A stretch of 33,333 bases of DNA from NCBI GenBank assembly GCA_903908825.1, contig CAIVTJ010000030.1, forward strand, positions 1 through 33,333, given 5' to 3'. The DNA is from an uncultured Pseudomonadota bacterium. Its GTDB lineage: Bacteria; Pseudomonadota; Gammaproteobacteria; Steroidobacterales; Steroidobacteraceae. This document shows positions 24,260 to 31,904 of the stretch, piece by piece. The notes under the pieces are model-generated. The model saw only the letters and a list, made by a program, of their open reading frames with translations. It was not told the origin of the DNA and made no database searches. Position 1 is the stretch's first letter. Each line of letters begins with the position of its first letter. Both the position numbers and the translations under genes were made by a program.

Positions 24260-25418
24260 GCACCGGCTGCACAGCCTGCCCGTCCAGCAAAGAGTCCGGC
24301 GGGTTAAGCACGACGTTTTCGCCGACGGCTACACCGGAGACGATTTCATACTCAGTGCCGAAGTCGCGGCCCATCGTCACTTTACGCAGCGCGATGTGGT
24401 TGTCTGTGGTGAGCACCGCAACCTGCGCGCCCTGACCACGGAAGATCAAGGTGCTCACCGGCAGCCGGTAGGTGCCGTCAGCTGCCGGGATGTCGAAGGC
24501 GGCTTGCACATAGGTGCCGGGCAGCAACTTGCCCGCCGGATCGTTAACCAGCAGTTCTACTCGCAAGGCACGGGTTTGCGCATCGAGCGCACCCGAGTCG
24601 CGAACGATCTTGCCGGTGTACTGAGCACCGGGTTGTTCCGGCACTTGTATGCGCGCCATCGCGCCAATATGCACAGCCCAAGCCTGGGCCTGCGGCACAG
24701 CCAGATGCAACTGCAAAGGCCCCTTGGAAGCCAGACGGAACAGCGGGGCAGTGGTCGCCGCAGCGCCAGGCACCACGCTGCCTGCTGCGCTCACCAACAG
24801 ACCCGGCTCGGCATTGCGCGCCGTGACCGTGCCGTCGAAGGGCGCCACCACCCGCTTGAAGCCTTGCAGCTGCTGCAGCCGTGCGACGTTGGCGTCTTGC
24901 GAGTCCAGCGCTGCGCGCCGGGCGCGCGCATCGGCAAACTTTTCTTCGGCAGTCTGCTGCGAGACCAGTTTTTGATCTAACAAAGATTGATAACGCGCAG
25001 CCGTGCTGCGGGCCAACTCTTCGCTGGCGCGACTGTTAGCCCGGTCGGCTTGTGCCGATAAGATTTGCTGATCAAGTTCCGGGGCGTCGATCTCGGCCAG
25101 CAACTGTCCTTGCGCCACATGCTGGCCTATGTCGGCATGCAGCCGTTTGACGAAGCCTTGCACGCGCGCATAGAGGTTGGTCTCGTTGACGGCCTCCAAG
25201 GTGCCGGGCAACAGCAACTCGCCGCTGCTGCCGGGTGCCGGACGGGTGGTGGCGACATGCAGGACAGCAGCGTTGCTGCTGCTTGCTTGCAAGGCGGCAA
25301 AGGCGCTATGGCGTGCCGATAGTCCATAAGCGACCAGCGCCAGAGCGATCACGGCGGCCAGCACTAACCCCATGCGCAATCCACGCCCGCCCGGTGATGT
25401 TGGTTCAAGTTCAGTCAT
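24243..25418 (-). CDS. RND efflux periplasmic adaptor subunit (HlyD/MFP family)
   Basis: 391 residues. One N-terminal TM (about 16-36) anchors it. Beyond are the lipoyl half-motifs (LLPGTLEAVNETNLYARVQG; APFDGTVTARNAEPGLLVS), an alpha-hairpin (about 110-165), beta-barrel (RIQVPEQPGAQYTGKIVRD) and membrane-proximal domains. It bridges the RND pump encoded immediately upstream to an outer-membrane channel. The ATG at 25418 overlaps the pump's stop by 8 bp, so translation is coupled. The order pump-then-adaptor is the reverse of acrAB. No outer-membrane factor is encoded here, so a TolC-like protein elsewhere is implied. The 3' end overlaps motB by 17 bp. Confidence 0.92.
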   Translation of the reverse strand: MTELEPTSPGGRGLRMGLVLAAVIALALVAYGLSARHSAFAALQASSSNAAVLHVATTRPAPGSSGELLLPGTLEAVNETNLYARVQGFVKRLHADIGQHVAQGQLLAEIDAPELDQQILSAQADRANSRASEELARSTAARYQSLLDQKLVSQQTAEEKFADARARRAALDSQDANVARLQQLQGFKRVVAPFDGTVTARNAEPGLLVSAAGSVVPGAAATTAPLFRLASKGPLQLHLAVPQAQAWAVHIGAMARIQVPEQPGAQYTGKIVRDSGALDAQTRALRVELLVNDPAGKLLPGTYVQAAFDIPAADGTYRLPVSTLIFRGQGAQVAVLTTDNHIALRKVTMGRDFGTEYEIVSGVAVGENVVLNPPDSLLDGQAVQPVPKAQP

Positions 25419-28400
25419 GAGCAAGTTCCTGTGACGCGACTGCGGGCGATGAACGTCCGCGCAGCAGAGTGAAGATGGCCGGAACAAAGAACAGTGTGGC
25501 GACAGTGGCAAACAACAGACCGCCGATCACAGCACGGCCCAGCGGCGCGTTCTGTTCGCTGCCTTCGCCCAAGCCCAGTGCCATCGGTGCCATGCCGACG
25601 ATCATGGCCAAAGCGGTCATCAGCACCGGCCGTAAGCGCGCATAGCCGGCCGCACACATGGCTGCGGCAGGCAAATCACCTGCGGCCAGTCGCTCACGCG
25701 CGAAGCTGACCACCAGCACACTGTTGGCTGTGGCCACGCCCATACACAAAATAGCACCGGTCAGCGCAGGCACGGACAAGGTGGTGAAGCTGAGGAACAA
25801 GCACCACAGGATGCCGGCCAAAGCGGCCGGTAGTGCCGCGATGATGATCAGCGCGTCGAGCCAGGACTGGAAGAACACCACCAGCAGCAGATAGACCAGC
25901 AGGATGGCCAGCGCTAAGCCGGCGTACAAACCGGCAAAAGAACTGCGCATGGTTTCGATCTGCCCGCGCAGTTCAATGCGTGAACCACGGGGCAGATCTT
26001 TGCGGGCCTCTGCAACAATCGCCCGCAACTCACTGGCCGCCGCACCGAAATCGCGTCCGGCCACATCCCCATAAATGTCGATCACCGGTTGTACGTTGTG
26101 CTTGGAGACCACCGATGCGGTGGTGCCGAAGTTCAGTTGCGCCAGTTGCCCCAGTGTTTGATCGGCGCCGTTGGCCTGGCCCATAGGCAGGGCCAGCAGT
26201 TGGGCTGTGGTTTGCAGACGGTATTGCGGCGTCTGAGTGGAGACTGCGTACTGCACACCGTTGGCAGGGTTGAGCCAGAACGTGGGCGCAGTCTGGAAGC
26301 TGCCCGACAGGTTGATCAGCAAGTCCTGGGCGATATCGCGCTGTGTCAGATTGACCTCGCGCGCCCGGCTGCGATCGACGGTGAGTTGCAACTGGGGCCG
26401 GTCAAAGGTCTGTTGCAAGCGTAGATCGACCAGACCCGGAACCGTGTGCAAACGTTGCAGCAGCTTGCGTGCGACTTCGCGGTTGGCCGTCACGTTGTTG
26501 CCGAGCACTTGTACGTCGATGGGCGAGGGCAGGCCGAGGTTTAAGATCTGACTGACGATATCGGCCGGTAGGAAGGCGAAGTCCACGCCCGCCAACCGCT
26601 GCGGAAGGATTTCCCGCAGACGATGGACATAGCCGGCAGTGGGTTGGTGACCCTTGCGCAAGGACAGCAGCACATCGGCATCGCCCGTGCCCACCGGTGC
26701 CGAGGTGCTATAGGTCAGTCCCAGTCCGTTGGTGGGCAGCCCGATGTTGTCGACCAGCGAGTTGATTTCACTTGCGGCGATGGTCTCGCGGATCACGGCC
26801 TCGACTGCATCGCACAGCGCAGCGGTTTCTTCGACGCGCAAACCGCTGGGTGCGCGTAGGTGCAGTTTAATCTGGCCTGCATCAACCGCCGGGAAGAAGT
26901 CGGTGCCCAAGGTCAGCACCAAAGGCAGCGATAGCACAGTAAACGCGCTGAAGGCCAAGGCAAACCGCTGCGGGCGCTGCAGTATTTGGTTGAGCAGCGC
27001 GACATAGTTGCGACGCAGCGCGCGCAGTTGGCGATCTACTGCGGCATGTAAACCGCGTGCAGTCTGTGCTGCAGCATCGGTGACTGCCGGATGTGCCTTG
27101 AGCCAATACGAGGCCAGTGTGGGCACCAGCGTGCGCGACAGCACAAACGAGGCCAGCAACGCGAAGATCACGGCCATGGCCATGGGCGCAAACAGGAATT
27201 GCGCTACGCCGCTTAAGAAGAACATCGGCAGGAACACCACGCAGATACACAGCACCGACACCAGTGCCGGCAGCACGATCTGTTGGGCACCGTCGCGGAT
27301 CGCGGTGTCCAGGTCCTTGCCCATTTCAAGGTGCGAGTTGATGTTCTCGATGGTGACGGTCGCGTCGTCTACCAGAATGCCGATGGCCAGTGCAAAGCCA
27401 CTCAGCGTCATGATGTTGATGGTCTGACCCAGCGCGGACAGGGCGATGATGGCGGCCAATATCGACAGTGGTATCGAGATGCAGATGATCAGCGTGCTAC
27501 GCCAGCTGCCCAGAAACAGCAGTATGAGTAGGCCGGTCAGGGTGGCTGCGATCAATCCTTCAAAGACCACGCCATCGATGGCGGCCTTTACGAACACCGA
27601 CTGATCGCCGAACAAGCCGATATCCAAGTCTTCGGGCAGGGTGCTGGCGATGCGCGGCAGAGATTCTTTGACGCGCTCGATGATATCCAGCGTCGAGGCA
27701 CCCGCAGCGCGTTGTACGGTCAGCAGCGCAGCGCGCTGGCCATTGACACGGACAATGTTCGTCTGCGGCGTAAAGCCGTCACGCACATGAGCGACATCAC
27801 GCAGATAGAGCAAGCCGCCACCGGTCTTGAGCGGCAGGTCATTGAGTTCTTCGGCATTGGGCACGCTGGCGTTGAGCTTGACGTCATATTCGATGGCGCC
27901 GATTTTTTGTGAACCGGCCGGCAAGGTCAGGTTTTGCGCGGCGATGGCATCGGTGACATCACTGGCCGTCAGGCCGCGTGCGGCCAGTGCGGCCGGGTCC
28001 AGGTCGACCAGAATCTGCCGGCTCTTGCCGCCGTACGGCCCGGGTATCGAGGCGCCTTGTACCGTAGCCAACTGCTGTCGTATCGAGTTGTTGGCCAGGT
28101 CGTTGAGTTCGTGTTCGGCCAGCCGCTTGCTGGTAACAGCCAGTTGCAGCACAGGCACGTTGGACGCGTCATAACTGATCAGCACCGGCGGACTGATACC
28201 CGGCGGCATAGAGCGCGAGGTCGACTGACCGGACGACACCATCTGGCTCTGGGCCTTCTCGACGCTGGCGCCCGGATACAAGAACACCTTGACCATGCCG
28301 GTGCCGGGCAGCGACTGGGACTCCATGTGCTCAACATCATTGAGCGTGGTTGACAGGCCACGCTCATAAAGCGTGGTGATGCGCGCCGACATCTCTTCGG

Positions 28401-28566
28401 CCGACAGCCCGTTATAGGTCCACACCGCTGACAAGATCGGGATGGGAATGCGCGGGAAGATGTCCACCGGCATACGCAGCAGGGACAACACGCCGAACAA
28501 GGGCAGCAGCAGGGCCATCACGATAAACGTGTACGGCCGGCGCAGAGCTATATCGACTATCCACAC
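25411..28566 (-). CDS. RND superfamily efflux transporter permease (HAE1/AcrB-like)
   Basis: 1051 residues, the usual size for proton-driven tripartite efflux pumps. TM1 at about 13-31 is followed by MPVDIFPRIPIPILSA, a large periplasmic loop, then TM2-6. The TM4 proton-relay pair Asp400-Asp401 is in GILVDDATVTIEN. A second, homologous half has its own large loop and C-terminal TM cluster (LALAILLVYLLLVVFFQS, GILWCLFLSFTTLSVPALTG, PVLMTALAMIVGMAPMALGLGEG). Asp-Asp and GSEQNAPLGRAVIGGL fit multidrug/solvent-type rather than heavy-metal pumps; the substrate is not deducible. The 121-bp upstream gap to the rhomboid gene holds a possible -10 but no clear promoter. The adaptor gene overlaps its 3' end. 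Confidence 0.94.
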   Translation of the reverse strand: MWIVDIALRRPYTFIVMALLLPLFGVLSLLRMPVDIFPRIPIPILSAVWTYNGLSAEEMSARITTLYERGLSTTLNDVEHMESQSLPGTGMVKVFLYPGASVEKAQSQMVSSGQSTSRSMPPGISPPVLISYDASNVPVLQLAVTSKRLAEHELNDLANNSIRQQLATVQGASIPGPYGGKSRQILVDLDPAALAARGLTASDVTDAIAAQNLTLPAGSQKIGAIEYDVKLNASVPNAEELNDLPLKTGGGLLYLRDVAHVRDGFTPQTNIVRVNGQRAALLTVQRAAGASTLDIIERVKESLPRIASTLPEDLDIGLFGDQSVFVKAAIDGVVFEGLIAATLTGLLILLFLGSWRSTLIICISIPLSILAAIIALSALGQTINIMTLSGFALAIGILVDDATVTIENINSHLEMGKDLDTAIRDGAQQIVLPALVSVLCICVVFLPMFFLSGVAQFLFAPMAMAVIFALLASFVLSRTLVPTLASYWLKAHPAVTDAAAQTARGLHAAVDRQLRALRRNYVALLNQILQRPQRFALAFSAFTVLSLPLVLTLGTDFFPAVDAGQIKLHLRAPSGLRVEETAALCDAVEAVIRETIAASEINSLVDNIGLPTNGLGLTYSTSAPVGTGDADVLLSLRKGHQPTAGYVHRLREILPQRLAGVDFAFLPADIVSQILNLGLPSPIDVQVLGNNVTANREVARKLLQRLHTVPGLVDLRLQQTFDRPQLQLTVDRSRAREVNLTQRDIAQDLLINLSGSFQTAPTFWLNPANGVQYAVSTQTPQYRLQTTAQLLALPMGQANGADQTLGQLAQLNFGTTASVVSKHNVQPVIDIYGDVAGRDFGAAASELRAIVAEARKDLPRGSRIELRGQIETMRSSFAGLYAGLALAILLVYLLLVVFFQSWLDALIIIAALPAALAGILWCLFLSFTTLSVPALTGAILCMGVATANSVLVVSFARERLAAGDLPAAAMCAAGYARLRPVLMTALAMIVGMAPMALGLGEGSEQNAPLGRAVIGGLLFATVATLFFVPAIFTLLRGRSSPAVASQELAHD

Positions 28567-28687
28567 GGGCGTTGTGTCATCCGTCAGAGCGTTAAAGGTC
28601 TACTGTACCGAACTTGCCAGTCTTTGCGCTCCAATGGCTGTGCGCGCGCTCTGTTGCTGCGCGCAACCGTTCGTGGGCGGGTTGGAG

Positions 28688-29296
28688 TTAGCGCAGCAGC
28701 CAGTCCAGTGCCTGCAGATACGCGCGCGGGGCGGTCAGCGCGACAAACAGCAGTCCGGTGATCGCACCATCTAAATGCGCATCGTGGTTGATGTTGTCGC
28801 GCCCCTGCCGCGACGACCACCAGCTATAGGCCAGATAGCCCACAGCAAACAGCGGCGCCGGTATGGGGAAGGGGATGGGCAGGATGAACAGGCTCTGCTG
28901 CGGATGGTGGACGATGCAGGCGAACACCACGGCGCTGATCGCCCCGGAAGCGCCCAGCGTGGCATAGCCGGGGTCATCCCGGTGTTTGGCATAGCTGCGC
29001 CATTGGCTCAGCACCAGCCCGGTCAGGTACAGCAAGCCGAATAAAAACGTGCCGATGGTCTGCTCTAGCAGCGGCCCGAAGAACCACAGGCTCATGCCAT
29101 TGAGCAGCAGGTGCATGAAGTCAGCGTGAACAAAGCCGCTGGTCAGCAGCGTCCAGCGTCGTACACCGCGTGCGGCACTGTAAGGCCGAAGCAGCAGGCG
29201 CTGGTTGATGCCGGGTAGCACCGTCAATTGCAGTGCGCCCAGCAGCCCCATGGCGGCCAGCAGCAGCAGCGTCAGCGGTGCATCGGTTATAGGCAT
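28688..29296 (-). CDS. Rhomboid family intramembrane serine protease
   Basis: 202 residues with about six TM helices. Catalytic dyad: Ser117 in GASGAISAV and His174 in NHDAHLDGAITG. The conserved HADFMHLLLNGMSLWFFG (57-74) is the L1/TM2 signature that places the oxyanion-side His and Asn. It would cleave TM substrates within the inner membrane. The start at 29296 excludes an in-frame N-terminal extension that reads through the upstream terminator and is not membrane-like. It sits just downstream of a VPLPA-CTERM gene on the same strand, separated by a strong terminator, so it probably has its own promoter. Confidence 0.92.
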   Translation of the reverse strand: MPITDAPLTLLLLAAMGLLGALQLTVLPGINQRLLLRPYSAARGVRRWTLLTSGFVHADFMHLLLNGMSLWFFGPLLEQTIGTFLFGLLYLTGLVLSQWRSYAKHRDDPGYATLGASGAISAVVFACIVHHPQQSLFILPIPFPIPAPLFAVGYLAYSWWSSRQGRDNINHDAHLDGAITGLLFVALTAPRAYLQALDWLLR

Positions 29297-29312
29297 GGGT
29301 ACTCGCCAGACC

Positions 29313-29345
29313 AAAAAAAGGGCGCCGCTCTTGCGAACGGCGCCC
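29313..29345 (-). terminator. Strong rho-independent terminator after the CTERM gene pair
   Basis: GGGCGCCG (320-327) pairs perfectly with CGGCGCCC (338-345) around a 10-base loop. On the minus strand the stem is followed by seven Ts (complement of 313-319). It lies 37 bp past the stop of the lamin-tail protein gene and ends that operon before the rhomboid gene. Confidence 0.92.
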
Positions 29346-29382
29346 TGCAGTCTAGCGGACGATGGGGTCGGGCAGTTCGGGC

Positions 29383-30087
29383 TTAGGCCTGGCGGCGGCG
29401 ACGGGCCATGGCACCCAGCGCACCCAGGCCGCTGACCATCAGCCAAGCGGCGGCGGGGACCGGCACGGGTGAGGTGCCGTTAGCCGAGTAATAAAAGCCG
29501 GGGTTGGCAATTTCACCAACACCGGTGGTGTTCTTGATCGAGCCGTAGCTATCGGAAACAGCCGCAGCTACGGTCGACGCCGTCAGGTTTAACCCCAGGT
29601 TGGCAAACAGCACGGTGGCGCTGACGCCCGACGTGCGTGTACCGCCAAGCAGCTGGTCGTCATAGGTCATGCGATCGACCAGCACGTTGCTCGCGTTGTA
29701 CAGGTTGACCTCATCGGCACGGCCCAGATTGTTGGTGTTGCCGCCGATGACTTTGACCGTGCCTGCCAAGCTCCAGCGGGTGCGGAAGCTCGTGGCGGTG
29801 TCATCTGTGAGGATGACCGACTCGCCGGCAGCCACAACGCCAAACGCGCTGAGGCTCTGTGAACCGGCAGTCCGGGTGTTGTCGTCGAATGACCAACCGG
29901 TCATATCGATGGCGCTGCCGCTGAGGTTGGTGAACTCGACGAACTCACCGATGCTGCTGGTGCCCAGTCCGTTGTACATGTATTCGGTGATCTGAATGGA
30001 CAGCGTATCCGCATGGGCCGAAACGCTGCCCAAGCCAGCTGAGGCAACCGAGGCCAGCACCAATGCGCGTGCGATAAGACGATTCAT
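29383..30087 (-). CDS. Exported lamin-tail-domain protein with VPLPA-CTERM sorting signal
   Basis: 234 residues. Signal peptide about 1-26 (RALVLASVASAGLGSVSAHA). A lamin-tail-like beta domain follows: IQITEYMYNGLGTSSIGEFV, then LSGSAIDMTGWSFDDN and DEVNLYNASNVLVDRM, the usual EY...EFVEL...DLSGW...D layout. The C-terminus has the tripartite sorting signal: VPVPAA (about 208-213), a TM stretch WLMVSGLGALGAMA, and RRRR (229-232). Such tails are processed by an exosortase (XrtD for the VPLPA type), which is not in this window. It is presumably released to or anchored on the cell surface/EPS. It lies 26 bp after the phytase-like gene with AGGGG before the ATG; probably co-transcribed. Confidence 0.87.
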   Translation of the reverse strand: MNRLIARALVLASVASAGLGSVSAHADTLSIQITEYMYNGLGTSSIGEFVEFTNLSGSAIDMTGWSFDDNTRTAGSQSLSAFGVVAAGESVILTDDTATSFRTRWSLAGTVKVIGGNTNNLGRADEVNLYNASNVLVDRMTYDDQLLGGTRTSGVSATVLFANLGLNLTASTVAAAVSDSYGSIKNTTGVGEIANPGFYYSANGTSPVPVPAAAWLMVSGLGALGAMARRRRQA

Positions 30088-30113
30088 GATCTAAGTGCCC
30101 CTGATAAGAAAAA

Positions 30114-31631
30114 TTAACGGGTGATGCCCTTGCGACGAGCCGCAGCGGCCAATGCGCCGACGCCGCTGATCAGCAGCCAGCCGGCAGCCGGCACGGGCAC
30201 GGCAGGCAATTCCTGCGCGGCAAAAGCAGGCGCCTCGGCACTGGTGAACGCGAACACATAGAACTTGTTCGGGCCGGCGGGGTTCGCGGTGGTGTTCGGA
30301 ATGAAGTCATTGTCGTTGGACACCCACAGCGTGTGTTCGGTCACGCCGTTGATGACCACATCGGCGCCGAAGGCCAAGCCTTCCAGCTTGGAGGGGATGT
30401 TGGTCACGCTGATGCCAAAGCTGGTCAGTGCTGCCTTGAGGTCGAGGAATTGCGTCTTGCTGACTGCATAAGTGGCTAGACCGGCAGCGCCGGACACCGT
30501 GCTGTTGCCGTCGCTGCCCTGCGGCAGGGCCGTCGCACCGGAGAGATCAATCTTGAAGACCTTCTTGACCACGGCCGAACTGCCGTCGCCCAAGCCCTTG
30601 CCGTCACGCTCGAGCACCAGGAACTCATGGTCGTTAATGGCCACGATTTCGCTGCTGTTATAGGTCTTATTCAGCGTGGCGCCGCCGGTCGGGTCGGTGG
30701 TGATGTAGTTGTCGTATACGTACTGCTGGGTTGCACCGGTGGCCACATTGATGGTCACGATGCGGTTATAGCGGCCGCCATCGCCGCCATCCTGTGCCAG
30801 CGGGCTCTGCATAAAGCCGATCAGCGTGCTGCCATCGGGCGAGATGGCCAAGCCTTCCATGCCCTTGTTGGTCACACGGCCGCTGATGTTGCCCGAGATT
30901 TCTGTGGCGCCCACCGGGCTGAGGTTGCTGATGCCGAACTGCGAGGGCAGCGTATAGGTGTTGATGCGCTCGCCGGTGGCGCGGTTGAACTGATAAACAT
31001 AAGGGCCGTATTCATCGCTGATGAACACGCTGCGACCGTCACGTGATACGCGCACGCCTTCCGGGTCCAGGCGTGCATCGCTGGAGTTCAGCGAAGAGCC
31101 GCTGGTGTAATTGTCTGAGCGACCGGTGAAGTAATAGTGCGTGCTGTCGTTGATGGACGGTGCACCGCTGCCCAGGTTGACGGCGCCACTGTTGAAGCTG
31201 CCGGTGCCGTAGGCCAAGGGCGTGGCGCTGTATAGCAGCGTGGTTGCCGCCAGGGTGGGCGTCAGTGTGTAGGGCAGGCCGCCCGACGGCGTGGCCGACA
31301 GGTTCATCTCCACTTCATGAAAGCGGGCGATGTACGACGTTGTGTCGTTGACATAGCTGCTGTTGGTATAGGTCACCGCATTGGGGCCGCGGTCCGGGAT
31401 GGCTACAAAGGTGTTGCCACCGGCGTAGGCCAAGCCTGAACCCATGCCGCCCAAGATGTTTGCGGCGTTGCCGTTTTCCAGCGTGTAGGTCAGGCCAGAC
31501 AGGTCGGTGGTGTTGCTCAGCGTGCCGATGGCGATGAGGTCTATGGCCTGGGCGCTGGAGGCGCCGACCAGCAGGGCGGCAAGAGCACACAGGGCCGGGA
31601 CGCGGTTGCGTCCAGCAGAAAATTTGTACAT
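30114..31631 (-). CDS. Exported phytase-like/esterase-like beta-propeller with VPLPA-CTERM signal
   Basis: 505 residues. A signal peptide (about 1-29, ending SSAQA) leads into a propeller of the phytase-like esterase family: LSGLTYTLENGN, GLAYAGGNTFVAIPDRGPNA, RLDPEGVRVSRDGRSVFIS, DEYGPYVYQFN, MEGLAISPDGSTLIGFMQSP, then DHEFLVLERDGKGLG. Acidic residues in DEYGP and ERDGKG are positioned as in metal-dependent members. The C-terminal sorting signal is VPVPAAGWLLISGVGALAAAARRK (about 478-501). The likely role is hydrolysis of phosphate esters at the cell surface or in EPS, inferred from family only. GGAG precedes the ATG at 31631. First gene of a two-gene unit, downstream of a tRNA terminator. 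Confidence 0.88.
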   Translation of the reverse strand: MYKFSAGRNRVPALCALAALLVGASSAQAIDLIAIGTLSNTTDLSGLTYTLENGNAANILGGMGSGLAYAGGNTFVAIPDRGPNAVTYTNSSYVNDTTSYIARFHEVEMNLSATPSGGLPYTLTPTLAATTLLYSATPLAYGTGSFNSGAVNLGSGAPSINDSTHYYFTGRSDNYTSGSSLNSSDARLDPEGVRVSRDGRSVFISDEYGPYVYQFNRATGERINTYTLPSQFGISNLSPVGATEISGNISGRVTNKGMEGLAISPDGSTLIGFMQSPLAQDGGDGGRYNRIVTINVATGATQQYVYDNYITTDPTGGATLNKTYNSSEIVAINDHEFLVLERDGKGLGDGSSAVVKKVFKIDLSGATALPQGSDGNSTVSGAAGLATYAVSKTQFLDLKAALTSFGISVTNIPSKLEGLAFGADVVINGVTEHTLWVSNDNDFIPNTTANPAGPNKFYVFAFTSAEAPAFAAQELPAVPVPAAGWLLISGVGALAAAARRKGITR

Positions 31632-31672
31632 GACGACTCCAAGCAGGCTTAAACGGCAGGAGCGTTATGTTG

Positions 31673-31705
31673 AAAAGCCCCCATGACGGTTGCATGACCG
31701 TGGGG
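31673..31705 (-). terminator. Rho-independent terminator of tRNA-Gly
   Basis: CCCCA (679-683) pairs with TGGGG (701-705), and CGGT (687-690) with ACCG (697-700), leaving a 3-base TGA bulge and a TGCATG loop. On the minus strand the stem is followed by GCTTTT. It starts 7 bp after the tRNA 3' end. The next CDS begins only 41 bp later, leaving little room for that gene's promoter. Confidence 0.75.
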
Positions 31706-31711
31706 TGACTT

Positions 31712-31785
31712 TGGAGCGGGTGATGGGAATCGAACCCACGTTAGTAGCTTGGGAAGCTACAGTTCTACCATTGAACTACACCCGC
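31712..31785 (-). tRNA. tRNA-Gly (anticodon CCC)
   Basis: A complete 74-base cloverleaf with encoded CCA. Acceptor arm GCGGGTG pairs with CACCCGC; the D arm is GTTC/GAAC; the anticodon stem GTAGC/GCTAC encloses loop TTCCCAA, giving anticodon CCC (reads GGG); the T arm GTGGG/CCCAT carries TTCGATT. The discriminator base is U, as usual for bacterial tRNA-Gly. Upstream on the minus strand there is a TTGACG -35-like hexamer but no clear -10. No direct repeat suggesting integration at its 3' end is visible. Confidence 0.97.
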
Positions 31786-31904
31786 TGAGGCGGTCGTAAA
31801 ACACACCACTAATTTACTACGTCAATCGCCATTTGTGACGGCGGTCTGACAGCCGGGTGTGTAAAGGCGTAATTTGCCTCCACTACTCGTTCACTTTAGC
31901 AGTC

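Noticed and set aside
24033-24980. Plus-strand open frame of 315 codons spanning the motB/adaptor junction
   Set aside because: It overlaps the motB tail in another frame and the adaptor gene antisense; composition is Arg/His/Leu-rich as expected of shadow frames.
28642-28667. Alternating GC stretch and small hairpin downstream of the rhomboid gene as terminator or Z-DNA element
   Set aside because: The best stem (GTTGC/GCAAC) is 5 bp with no T run, and short GC alternation is common in this composition.
31712-31785. tRNA-Gly as an integration (att) site
   Set aside because: No duplicated tRNA 3' end, integrase or foreign-looking segment is visible on either side.
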